Assembly: GCA_964484205.1 (NCBI GenBank)
Contig: CAZAEZ010000006.1
Span: 62,001 to 126,000, forward strand
DNA from: M3007 sp964484205
GTDB lineage: Bacteria; Bacteroidota; Bacteroidia; Chitinophagales; Saprospiraceae
Direction of reading: 5' to 3'
Length of the DNA: 64,000 nucleotides
Program-made: the position numbers and the translations under genes
Shown: piece after piece, positions 17,332-25,932 of the stretch
Position numbering within the stretch: position 1 is the stretch's first letter
Layout: each line of letters opens with the position of its first letter
The notes under the pieces: model-generated
Seen by the model: the letters and a program-made list of their open reading frames with translations, nothing else
Told to the model about the DNA's origin: nothing
Database searches by the model: none

Positions 17332-18942
17332 TTACAACACCGAATTTTCAATAAACGGCAACTGACCCGGATAGTCCGTGGTATAGTGCAAACCCCGGCT
17401 TTCCTGCCGATGCGTGGCCGAGCGGGTGATGAGGTAGGCGATCGTGATGAGGTTGCGCAGCTCCATCAGTTGCGGGCTGATGGTGGTGGTTTTGTACAAA
17501 TCTTCTGTTTCCTTGTACAACAAAAAGAGCCTGTCGAGCGCGCGTTTCAGACGGATATTGGAGCGCACGATACCCACGTAGTATGACATGATCTCCTTCA
17601 ACTCTTTGATACTCTGGGTGATCAAAACCATTTCGGAGGGCTCGGTAGTGCCTTCTGCATTCCAGTCGGGCACATTTTCTGCAAAAGTCCAATCTGCAAT
17701 TTTATCCTCCGTATCCAGAAATATCCGGTGTGCAAAAACCATGGCTTCCAGGAGTGAGTTGGATGCCAGGCGGTTGGCCCCATGCAGGCCGGTAGACGAA
17801 CATTCGCCGGCAGCATACAAACGATGAATGCTGCTTCGGCCGTGTGCATCCACTGCGACACCGCCACAGAGGTAGTGGCAGGCCGGAACGACCGGGATCA
17901 GGTCGCGCATCGGGTCGATGCCCTGGTTCAGGCATTTTTCATATATCGTCGGGAAGTGGGCCGTAAAGGCTTCTTTGTCCAGATGCCGGCAATCGAGGTA
18001 CATGCAATCGGTACCGCGTTTTTTCATTTCGGCGTCGATTGCACGGGCCACAATATCGCGCGGCGCCAATGACAGCCGTTCGTCGTATAGGTGCATAAAC
18101 TCCTCGTCTTCCGCTGTTTTTAAAATAGCTCCAAAACCACGCACCGCTTCCGACACCAAAAAGGAGGGATTTTCACCGGCAGGGTTATACAAAGACGTAG
18201 GGTGAAACTGCACAAACTCCATATTGCCCACCCGGCTTTTTGCCCGGTACGCCATGGCAATTCCATCGCCGGTTGCAATCAGCGGATTCGTTGTCGACTT
18301 GTAAACCTGCCCGGCGCCACCGGTGCATAAAATGGTTACCCTCGAAAGAATGGTGTCAATTTCGCCGTTTTGTTTGTTCAGGGCATAACAACCATAACAC
18401 TCGATACCGGGTGTTACACGGATTACCATGTAACCCAGATGGTGTTGGGTGATCAGGTCTAGCGCGAAGTAATGTTCAAGAGTTTCGATATTCGGATACC
18501 GGTCGGCCTCTTCCATCAGCGTGCGTTGCATTTCCCAGCCGGTAAGGTCTTTGTAATGTAAAATACGTTTTTCCGAATGCCCACCTTCGCGGGCCAGATC
18601 ATAAGAATCCGAGCCTTTTTCTTTGTCAAACCGGGCACCCCAATCGATAATTTCCTGCACGCGTTGGGGGCCTTCTTCAACGACAATTTCAACAATCCGG
18701 CGATCGCACAAACCATCGCCGGCATCCAGTGTATCGGCAATATGTTTTTCGTAAGTATCCGTTTCATGATCCCACACGGCAGCCACCCCGCCTTGTGCGT
18801 ATCGGGTATTGCTTTCGCCTTCGTCTGTTTTGGTCAGCACGAGGATTTTTCGGTTGGGGTGGGCTTTTGCGGCTTTAATTGCAAAAGTGAGTCCGGCAAT
18901 TCCGGAGCCAAGAACCAGAAAGTCAGCCTGAATTCGAGCCAT
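17332..18942 (-). CDS. nadB: L-aspartate oxidase NadB
   Basis: A 536-residue flavoprotein that oxidises L-aspartate to iminoaspartate, the first step of de novo NAD synthesis. Visible signatures are the FAD-binding FLVLGSGIAGLTFAIKAA at the N-terminus, the NTRYAQGGVAAVW loop, HSEKRILHYKDLTGWEM, and the succinate-dehydrogenase-family segments ACHYLCGGVAVDAHGRSS and GLHGANRLASNSLLEAMV. The C-terminal helical domain is complete, and the length matches the family. The partner quinolinate synthase NadA is not in the window. The gene is cytosolic and precedes the toxin module on the same strand with about 130 bp between them, so it is not clearly in an operon with it. Confidence 0.95.
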   Translation of the reverse strand: MARIQADFLVLGSGIAGLTFAIKAAKAHPNRKILVLTKTDEGESNTRYAQGGVAAVWDHETDTYEKHIADTLDAGDGLCDRRIVEIVVEEGPQRVQEIIDWGARFDKEKGSDSYDLAREGGHSEKRILHYKDLTGWEMQRTLMEEADRYPNIETLEHYFALDLITQHHLGYMVIRVTPGIECYGCYALNKQNGEIDTILSRVTILCTGGAGQVYKSTTNPLIATGDGIAMAYRAKSRVGNMEFVQFHPTSLYNPAGENPSFLVSEAVRGFGAILKTAEDEEFMHLYDERLSLAPRDIVARAIDAEMKKRGTDCMYLDCRHLDKEAFTAHFPTIYEKCLNQGIDPMRDLIPVVPACHYLCGGVAVDAHGRSSIHRLYAAGECSSTGLHGANRLASNSLLEAMVFAHRIFLDTEDKIADWTFAENVPDWNAEGTTEPSEMVLITQSIKELKEIMSYYVGIVRSNIRLKRALDRLFLLYKETEDLYKTTTISPQLMELRNLITIAYLITRSATHRQESRGLHYTTDYPGQLPFIENSVL

Positions 18943-18993
18943 TAAATTGATTGTTAAGTTGTTGGGGGAACGACACTTCGATGAAGAGTTATC

Positions 18994-19626
18994 CTAAAAC
19001 CCGTACGCAAAGGTTAAGGCCCACGCTGAATTTTTTAAGTTTCCGACCAATTCATCAATCGTTTGTCCTCCGTTAATCTTGCTGAGCCCACGTGAAATTC
19101 TGAAATGCAGCCCGATATTTCCAAGGTCAAGGCCTGCTCCGAGGTGCCATCCAAAATCAAGACTTTGCAAATCATCTTTATCAAACGTGATTGGATTTCC
19201 TTGTTTATCGGTGAAATCGCCGTCGGAGTTTGCCAATAAACTGGCGTGCAATCCACCATGAATGTTTAGCAAGCTCAGATTGAACTCCAAGGAAACCGGC
19301 AGTTCGATGTATGCGAATTTTAAAGACGAAGCAAAGCTATCCCGTTGATAGCTGGCGCCTTTGGTAGCGATGAGCAGTTCCGGCCGCAAGGCAAAACTGC
19401 TTCGTTGGCCAAGTGGAATTTTTGCAAAAACACCGCCGGTAAATCCAATTCGGCCATCCCGGTCTTCCGCTTTGGCGTCGTCGTACAAGTTCGTGCCGTT
19501 AAGGCCAACTTTAAGACCAAACCGGACACCATCTTCGATCATTTGCGCTTGCGCGGCGTGAAAGCCCAGGCTAATGAAACAAAGTGTAAGCAGAAAACTT
19601 TGAAACCATTTCCAATTTGTTTTCAT
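18994..19626 (-). CDS. outer-membrane beta-barrel (porin-family/PorT-like) protein
   Basis: The 210-residue protein has a signal peptide (MKTNWKWFQSFLLTLCFISL, cleavage likely after AQA near residue 27). A series of short amphipathic strands follows, such as VRFGLKVGLNGTNLY, GRIGFTGGVFAKIPLG, SFALRPELLIATKGASY and FAYIELPVSLEFN, ending in WALTFAYGF with a terminal Phe as in outer-membrane barrels. This is the OMP_b-brl_2 pattern common in Bacteroidota, with 8 or so strands expected. Function is unknown; members are often abundant structural or adhesive barrels. It ends 51 bp before nadB on the same strand. Confidence 0.8.
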   Translation of the reverse strand: MKTNWKWFQSFLLTLCFISLGFHAAQAQMIEDGVRFGLKVGLNGTNLYDDAKAEDRDGRIGFTGGVFAKIPLGQRSSFALRPELLIATKGASYQRDSFASSLKFAYIELPVSLEFNLSLLNIHGGLHASLLANSDGDFTDKQGNPITFDKDDLQSLDFGWHLGAGLDLGNIGLHFRISRGLSKINGGQTIDELVGNLKNSAWALTFAYGF

Positions 19627-19674
19627 GGCAAAGTTGTGTTTAGTAAAAAAATAGTTTGGTGTTAGAACGGATAA

Positions 19675-19709
19675 AAAGAGCCGGTGGTTTGCAAATCCGC
19701 CGGCTCTTT
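19675..19709 (-). terminator. hairpin terminator after the pseudouridine synthase gene
   Basis: AAAGAGCCGG and CCGGCTCTTT pair around a short loop just after the stop of the gene ending at 19723, giving a T run on the minus strand. Confidence 0.75.
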
Positions 19710-19722
19710 CTGCCTGAATATT

Positions 19723-21087
19723 TTAATTGTCCGTATTTTCTGAGGTATTATCCTCTGCATCCGGTTCATCTTCCTGTTGTTTTTTACCGGTAGACGGGTG
19801 GCCGGTAAAATGTTTGAGCATGGTGATTTCGCGTTGGGTCAGTTCGCGGAAGGAACCACGTTGCAGTTCCCGCTTTGTCAGGCCGGCAAAATAAAACCGG
19901 TCCAGCTTGCGCACCCGATAGCCCAGCGATTCAAACAGGCGGCGCACCACCCGGTTGCGGCCTTCCACAATTTCCAGTTCAATAACATCGTGGTTGGGTT
20001 GTTCCTCGGAAAAACGGATCCAATTGACATGCAGCACCCCGTCATCCAGTTCCACCCCTTTTTCGATACGCTCGAAATCATCTTTGCTGAGTGGTTTGTC
20101 AATTCCGATGCGGTATTGTTTCTGTACGTGTTGGCTTGGGTGTGTTAATTTGGCAGCCAGGTCACCATCATTTGTGATCAGGATAAGCCCTGTTGTATCG
20201 CGGTCGAGCCGACCCACCGGGTAAACCCGTTCGGGGTAATGTGGATCGACAATATCGAGCACGGTAGCGCGCCCGCGGTCGTCGTCGGTTGTGGTGATGA
20301 TGCCTTTGGGTTTGTTGAGCAGGAGGTAAATTTTTCGTTCCTGCACCTTCATTTCCTTCCCTTCGCAGGTCACAATGTCGCCTTCCTGTATCCGGTAGAA
20401 CGGTTCCATCTTTACTTCGCCATTTACCGTAACGACTCCTTTTTCAATAAATTCAACCGCTTTCCGGCGGGAAGCCAGACCACAGTGTGCCAGGAATTTA
20501 TTTAGCGGCATCTCAACACCCGATGGCAGCCCGGGCTTCGGGCGGCGTTCAACCTGAAATTCTTCTTTCTTTTTGAATGGGCGTTTGCCAAAAGGTTTTT
20601 TGCCGTAACCGCCACCGCCACCACTCCGGTCATAGGGTTTGCGGTATCCGCCGCCGCTCTGGCTGCGGTCTTGCCAGGGGCGACGCTCTCCGCTACCGCC
20701 TTCGCGGTCTTGCCAGGGCCGACGCTCACCGCCGCCACCTTCGCGGTCTTGCCAGGGGCGACGCTCACCGCCGCCACCTTCGCGATTTTGCCAGGGTTTG
20801 CGTTCACCGCTGCCGCCTTGGTTTCGGTCCTGCCAGGGTTTGCGCTCACCGCCGCCGCCTTGGTTGCGGTCCTGCCAGGGTTTGCGTTCCCGGTCATATG
20901 GGCGGCGATCATTGTCCCATTTTTTACGGTCTTCGTAGGGGCGGTTCCGGTCTTGCCAGGGCTGACGTTCTTTGTTGGATTCTTCGCGATTGGTTTCATC
21001 GCCGGAATCCGTTGATCTGGACCGCTCTTTCAGCGGATTTTCCTGAGACGGTTTTTGGATGCGCGGTCGGCGCTTTTTCTCTTCCAT
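19723..21087 (-). CDS. rluB: rRNA pseudouridine synthase (RluB/RsuA family) with Arg/Gly-rich N-terminal arm
   Basis: The 454-residue protein has an S4 RNA-binding domain (about 205-265, MPLNKFLAHCGLASRRKAVE) and an RsuA-type catalytic domain with LLLNKPKGIITTTDDDRGR and the active-site Asp in VGRLDRDTTGLILITNDG (about residue 300). It converts uridines in 23S (RluB) or 16S (RsuA) rRNA; RluB is the likelier role given the family in Bacteroidota. Residues 45-175 or so are unusual: repeats built on ERRPWQDREGGGG and ERKPWQDRNQGGG, rich in Arg, Gly, Trp and Asp, which resemble disordered RNA-binding RGG arms. The acidic/polar C-terminal tail is also low complexity. The start at 21087 opens with MEEKKRRPRIQKP. 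Confidence 0.88.
   Translation of the reverse strand: MEEKKRRPRIQKPSQENPLKERSRSTDSGDETNREESNKERQPWQDRNRPYEDRKKWDNDRRPYDRERKPWQDRNQGGGGERKPWQDRNQGGSGERKPWQNREGGGGERRPWQDREGGGGERRPWQDREGGSGERRPWQDRSQSGGGYRKPYDRSGGGGGYGKKPFGKRPFKKKEEFQVERRPKPGLPSGVEMPLNKFLAHCGLASRRKAVEFIEKGVVTVNGEVKMEPFYRIQEGDIVTCEGKEMKVQERKIYLLLNKPKGIITTTDDDRGRATVLDIVDPHYPERVYPVGRLDRDTTGLILITNDGDLAAKLTHPSQHVQKQYRIGIDKPLSKDDFERIEKGVELDDGVLHVNWIRFSEEQPNHDVIELEIVEGRNRVVRRLFESLGYRVRKLDRFYFAGLTKRELQRGSFRELTQREITMLKHFTGHPSTGKKQQEDEPDAEDNTSENTDN
20660..20905 (-). repeat. short tandem repeats encoding the RPWQDR-GGG arm
   Basis: Several imperfect units of about 39-48 bp, each containing ggtcttgccagggg or a close variant and encoding (R/K)PWQDR followed by Gly/Ser. 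They occupy the 5' third of the pseudouridine synthase gene. Confidence 0.8.
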
Positions 21088-21223
21088 TTAGGCGGTAAAT
21101 TATGAATGATAGGTTTGACGATAGAAATTACAGGAATGCAAATATCGGGGAAATCATCGGATCAGGCTGGTTAAATAATTTTTTTGCACAGGATTGCTTA
21201 CCCCGGCAATAAACGAAAATAAC

Positions 21224-21295
21224 AAACGGATCGTACCCGGTACCACTACTTCCAAACCCTGAGGTTCGAAATAATGCCGGAAATACGATCCGTTT
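21224..21295 (-). terminator. long-looped inverted repeat downstream of the SprB-repeat gene
   Basis: AAACGGATCGTA (21224-21235) and TACGATCCGTTT (21284-21295) form a perfect 12-bp inverted repeat separated by 48 bases, 38 bp after the stop at 21333 on the minus strand. It could end transcription of the 1,444-residue protein gene, though the T run is weak. Confidence 0.45.
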
Positions 21296-21332
21296 TAGAT
21301 GTTCTTCAATCAAGCTTTAAATCTATTGGCGA

Positions 21333-24300
21333 CTAGTCAGCCTTTATCCATTTAATCATTAAGGAATTTCCTTTCTGATCGAGTATTCGCAGGTAATGCA
21401 TCCCTGCCGGCAATTCGGTAACATCAATTTCTTCTGTCCACTCGATAGCCTTCAGTGTACGCAGCAGCCTGCCCTGCATATCAAAAAATTGCATAGCCAG
21501 CGGTTGCACGCCTTCCATTTCCAGGCGGAAGGATAGGGTGGCGGGGTTTGGTACTATGCGTACCCGGGCCGCTTCGTTTGGCGCACTGGTTCCAACAGTA
21601 TTATCCACCACTACCGGCATCAGCGTTTTGGAACACCCGTTTTCGTCGGTAACCGTGAGCGTGTAGACGCCCGCCTGTAAGCCTGTCAGATCTTCAGTAT
21701 CGGCAAAGGGAGCACCGTCTTTTTCCCAGGCATAGGTTAATGTTCCCGAGCCGCCGCTTACTGTAACATCGATACTGCCTACCCCGGCATTGCCAATATC
21801 GGATCGAACACTATCGAGTTTAAGCTCAATGGACGGCCCGACCACGATGGAGAAGGAACAAGTTGCTGAGTTTCCGGAAACATCTTTTATCTGATAAACC
21901 TGCACCGTTTCACCTACCGGAAAGGACGATCCGCTTGGAAGGCCGGCAATCAATTCGGGGGTTGCTCCATTTAGTGCACAATTATCGGATACCGGTGGTG
22001 CGGTAAATTGCACCGGGGCGTCAAAGCAAAAATTCAAGGCCGCAGCCGGACAAGTGATGCTGGGAGCAATAGTATCGTTGGAGGTAATCGTTGCCGTTGT
22101 TGTCGTTGTGCAACCATTAGCATCTGAAACCGAAACAACATAAGTGCCGACCGCCAGGTTTTGACCACCGGAGCCATTGGGCCACATAAATTGGTAGGGC
22201 GATGTGCCGCCAACGATCACCACGGAAGCCGATCCATCCTGACTTTCCAGACAGGACGTTGGATTGATGTCGGCAATATCAGCTTGTAAAACCGGCGGCT
22301 CGGTGATCGTTGCGGAGGAAACGGTTTCGCACCCGTTTGTATCTGTGACGGTGACAGTGTAGGTGCCTGCAACCAAATTCATCGTTGTTTGCGTGGTATC
22401 GCCGTTCGACCAATTATAGCTTACAGGCACTGTTCCTCCGGTGGTCACAGCAGTAGCCTGCCCGTTAGTTCCGCCATTGCAGGAAATATTTGCAGTCGAT
22501 ATGGAACTGCCCAAATTGCAGTTGAAGGCATTTACGGTCACCGTTCGGACTACGGTGCAATCGTTATCATCGGTGACCGTCACAGTGTATGGTCCTGGCG
22601 CCAAACCGGTGATGGTTTGCATCGTTGAGCCATTGCTCCACATAAAACCGTATGGGGAAGTTCCACCGGTTGGTTGAGCGGTAGCGGTTCCGTTGTTCAG
22701 GCCAATTCCGGTTTCGGGAGTTGCTGAAGCATTCGCCAGTAAAACTGCCGGGCTGGTTATTTGCACCGATAGTTCGGCCGGGCAATTATTGGCATCCAGA
22801 ATAGCAACGGTATAGGTCCCAGGCGCCAGGTTGCCGGCGGTGGCGGTGGTATCGCCATTCGACCAGAGGAATGTAACCGGTTGTGCAGCACCGGAAACAT
22901 TGGCTGTCGCACTACCATCGGCAGCGCCATTACAACTAACGTTCATCACTGTAGCCGTTGCTGCAATCGTACAGTTGAAATTATTGACCGTTACTGTTTG
23001 TACTGCAGTGCAGGCATTGTTATCCGAAATGGTAACCGTGTAATTCCCGGGCGCCAGGTCCGTGATCATTTCAGTAGTGGCCCCGGTGCTCCACAGGTAT
23101 ACAAACGGAGAAGTTCCCCCGGTTGGCGCAGCGGTAGCCGTTCCGTCGGAAGCGCCCAGACTGGTTTCCCCGGTTGCGGTAGCGTTCGCAGTCAGCACTG
23201 CCGGTTGTGTTATCGTTACCGAAGCGGTAGACGTGCAATTTTCACTATCTGATACGGTTACCATGTACATGCCGGCAGATAAGGCATCGGCAGTATCTGT
23301 AGTTGCCCCGGAAGACCAAATATAGGTGTAGCCGCTACCCGATCCGCCGGTACCGGAAGCGGTTGCTGTACCATCGGAACCGCCATTGCAAAGCACGTTA
23401 TTCAGCACCGATGTGGAGGCTGCGACAGGTGGCGACTCCATCACTGCAACTGAAGTAGTGGAGGTACATCCATTCGTAGTATTGGTTACACTAAGGATAT
23501 AATCTCCGGCAGCATCCACGGTGGGGGTCAGGGTGGTGGCGCCTGCCGTAATGTTGCCGTTTGTAGTCGTCCATAAATATTGAAAATTTGCCCCTTGCGA
23601 CGAAGCCGTACCATTAATCTGCAGTGAACTGACCTGGCAATTCAGGTTGCCGGGCACGGTTGCACTTGCCGTCGGAGCAGTCGTATTTTGGGTAACCATC
23701 GCTACCGCAGTCGTTGTACAACCATTGGCGCCATTGGTAATGGTCACGGTATAATTTCCGGGCATATTCACCTCCGGGTTTTGGAGGTTGGAGGCAAACC
23801 CTCCCGGCCCGGACCAGGCGAAGCCGGCAGGATCAGCATTTGTTGTAGTGGTTATTTGCGCAAGCGTATCCGCGCACGTAAGTTGCTCCGATACCACGGA
23901 AGCCGAAGGTGGTACCGTATTTTGAGCAACCATGCTGGTGTCCGAATTGGTGCAGCCATTGGCCGGGTCGGTTGCTACGACGATATATGCGCCGGCGACA
24001 TTCACACTTGGGTTTTGCTGGTTTGAAGTAAAATTGTTTGGTCCTGTCCAGGCATAGGTAACACCCGATGTTCCGGAAGTAGCCGAAATAGTCACAGACA
24101 GCATCGCGCAGGTAATCGTATCGCCGGTTGCAGAAACGGAAGGCGCCGTCAGATTTTCCGTTACGGTCGCTGTGGCAGAGTTTGTACAACCGGATGCCTG
24201 GTCGGTTATTGTCACCGTGTACGTACCGGTCAGGCTTACGGCAGGATTTTGTTGCGTCGAGGTAAACCCATCGGGGCCCGCCCAGTTGAATCCGGGTTGG

Positions 24301-25667
24301 CCGGCATTTGTGTTCACTGAAACTGTGCCGGTGGACATGGCACAAGTAAGCGTATCGCCTGAAGTCATAGCCGTTGGCGGCTGTGTGCCTTGGGTGACCG
24401 TTGTATTGTCGGAGGATGTACAGCCGTTGGTTGCATTGGTTACGACAAGGGTGTAAAGCCCGGCTGCGTCAACCAGCGGGTTTAGTGTGGTCGCTCCGGA
24501 AACAATATTTCCACCATTTGAAGCCGTCCATAAGTAGCTAAACGTCGGCCCGGCGGAAGAACCGTTCCCATTCAGTGTTGCTGTCGGTTGATTACAGGTT
24601 AGGCTGGCATTGGGGCCGGCTTCAACATTGGGCACAACAAGGTTGCTGCTCACATTGACAAAGGCAACTTTTGTGCAACCATTGGCATCCGTAACCGTAA
24701 CATTATGGCTTCCGGGCATTGTCAATTGGGTTGGATTTCCGGTATTCCCATTCGACCATTCGTAGAAGTACGAACCAGCGCCCCCCGAGGCTGTTGCCGT
24801 AGCAGTCACAGATGTGTTGACACAGGTTAAAATACCAGAAACGGAAGCAGAAAGATTCAGGATCGGGGGTTGGGTGATGAACGCCGTTGCTGTCGCGGTT
24901 CCGGTGTTATTTGACCCCGTGACCGTGACGGTGTAGGTACCGGCTGTCAGGTTTACCGCTGTTTGCCCCGATTGCCCGTTCGACCAAAAATAGGTGTACG
25001 GTTGGGCGCCGCCGGATGCCTCTACCGTTGCGCTGCCGGTATTCCCGCCATTGCACAGCACGTCGGTCGTATTCGAAATAAAGGCTGTTACCGGAGGCAG
25101 CCCGTTAAAACTATAAAAACTCGAAAAGTCAATGGGAAAATCACCACTATCCTGATTGTTGCCATTCGTAAAATTTCCAATAAAATAAAATCCGATGGAG
25201 TTGTTCGCAGCGGTTATCGGCGACTTCCAGTTAAATGTCCAGGATGCCGGGCCGCCGCCTGTAAAGTTCTTTGCGCCCCGGTGTTCAAGATATTCACGGC
25301 CGTTAAAAAATTCAGTGCCACTTTGTGGATTACCCGCCGATAAATCGCCGGCATTGGCGTTATTGCCATCGACGACAACCAGTTGAAAACCACCACGTAT
25401 CGGTGTGCCGGCTGTGGGGGTTAGTGTAATCGTCAGGGGATAGGTGGTGTTTGGTTCAATTGCGGAAGGCAGGCCGGTGACATCCACCTGTCCCCCAAAA
25501 CCATTGGGGTTTCCGCCACCGTGGCATTCGTTGCAATGGCCATTGTTGATTTCGAATGGCGCACCAGTTTTACCGGTAGGAGGATTGGAAGCATTCGCTA
25601 ACCAAAGTAAAACGCCCAGGATTATTCCTGTCAGGCGGAAAAGACGGGAGTTGTACGGTATTTTCAT
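21333..25667 (-). CDS. SprB-repeat adhesin with N-terminal CxxCH domain, HYR domain and T9SS type A sorting signal
   Basis: The 1,444-residue protein has a signal peptide (MKIPYNSRLFRLTGIILGVL) and an N-terminal reelin-like/choice-of-anchor V domain containing GHCNECHGGG (C45, C48, H49). This is a CxxCH motif of the kind that binds heme c. From about 195 to 1190 follow many SprB/Ig-like repeats of the type VLCNGGNTGSATVEASGG-PYTYFWSNG-AGTYTVTVT, then a HYR domain (DTIAPSITCPAAA, about 1195-1280), another repeat, and a C-terminal type A T9SS sorting domain (RIVPNPATLSFRLEM ... LPAGMHYLRILD). SprB-type proteins are mobile surface adhesins in gliding Bacteroidota. The role here is probably adhesion or extracellular matrix. 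The N-terminal heme-like motif is not explained by that role. Confidence 0.88.
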   Translation of the reverse strand: MKIPYNSRLFRLTGIILGVLLWLANASNPPTGKTGAPFEINNGHCNECHGGGNPNGFGGQVDVTGLPSAIEPNTTYPLTITLTPTAGTPIRGGFQLVVVDGNNANAGDLSAGNPQSGTEFFNGREYLEHRGAKNFTGGGPASWTFNWKSPITAANNSIGFYFIGNFTNGNNQDSGDFPIDFSSFYSFNGLPPVTAFISNTTDVLCNGGNTGSATVEASGGAQPYTYFWSNGQSGQTAVNLTAGTYTVTVTGSNNTGTATATAFITQPPILNLSASVSGILTCVNTSVTATATASGGAGSYFYEWSNGNTGNPTQLTMPGSHNVTVTDANGCTKVAFVNVSSNLVVPNVEAGPNASLTCNQPTATLNGNGSSAGPTFSYLWTASNGGNIVSGATTLNPLVDAAGLYTLVVTNATNGCTSSDNTTVTQGTQPPTAMTSGDTLTCAMSTGTVSVNTNAGQPGFNWAGPDGFTSTQQNPAVSLTGTYTVTITDQASGCTNSATATVTENLTAPSVSATGDTITCAMLSVTISATSGTSGVTYAWTGPNNFTSNQQNPSVNVAGAYIVVATDPANGCTNSDTSMVAQNTVPPSASVVSEQLTCADTLAQITTTTNADPAGFAWSGPGGFASNLQNPEVNMPGNYTVTITNGANGCTTTAVAMVTQNTTAPTASATVPGNLNCQVSSLQINGTASSQGANFQYLWTTTNGNITAGATTLTPTVDAAGDYILSVTNTTNGCTSTTSVAVMESPPVAASTSVLNNVLCNGGSDGTATASGTGGSGSGYTYIWSSGATTDTADALSAGMYMVTVSDSENCTSTASVTITQPAVLTANATATGETSLGASDGTATAAPTGGTSPFVYLWSTGATTEMITDLAPGNYTVTISDNNACTAVQTVTVNNFNCTIAATATVMNVSCNGAADGSATANVSGAAQPVTFLWSNGDTTATAGNLAPGTYTVAILDANNCPAELSVQITSPAVLLANASATPETGIGLNNGTATAQPTGGTSPYGFMWSNGSTMQTITGLAPGPYTVTVTDDNDCTVVRTVTVNAFNCNLGSSISTANISCNGGTNGQATAVTTGGTVPVSYNWSNGDTTQTTMNLVAGTYTVTVTDTNGCETVSSATITEPPVLQADIADINPTSCLESQDGSASVVIVGGTSPYQFMWPNGSGGQNLAVGTYVVSVSDANGCTTTTTATITSNDTIAPSITCPAAALNFCFDAPVQFTAPPVSDNCALNGATPELIAGLPSGSSFPVGETVQVYQIKDVSGNSATCSFSIVVGPSIELKLDSVRSDIGNAGVGSIDVTVSGGSGTLTYAWEKDGAPFADTEDLTGLQAGVYTLTVTDENGCSKTLMPVVVDNTVGTSAPNEAARVRIVPNPATLSFRLEMEGVQPLAMQFFDMQGRLLRTLKAIEWTEEIDVTELPAGMHYLRILDQKGNSLMIKWIKAD

Positions 25668-25866
25668 AAGCTTAATTAATTTTTCAAAAAGGCAGGTGAA
25701 AATTTGTATGTTAAATGTAGATACATCTTTCTTTCAATTCGCGCATTTCTGAATGATCCAGTGTTAGATTTTAGCGAATAACCAAAATATCCCGGCCTAA
25801 CAAAATAATCCCGGAGCCAAGGCAAACGTACCCCCATGGCTGTTAAAAATTGCTGCGCGAAACCCC

Positions 25867-25874
25867 TACCTTCG
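25867..25874 (+). promoter_or_regulatory. likely -7 element for fadN
   Basis: TACCTTCG differs at one base from TAnnTTTG and lies 58 bp before the fadN ATG. No other candidate is closer in the 265-bp divergent gap 25668-25932. Confidence 0.4.
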
Positions 25875-25932
25875 CAAAGCGAACTTTCGCTATTATAATC
25901 CGTTATACCCTAACAGTTATTTTACCATTATT

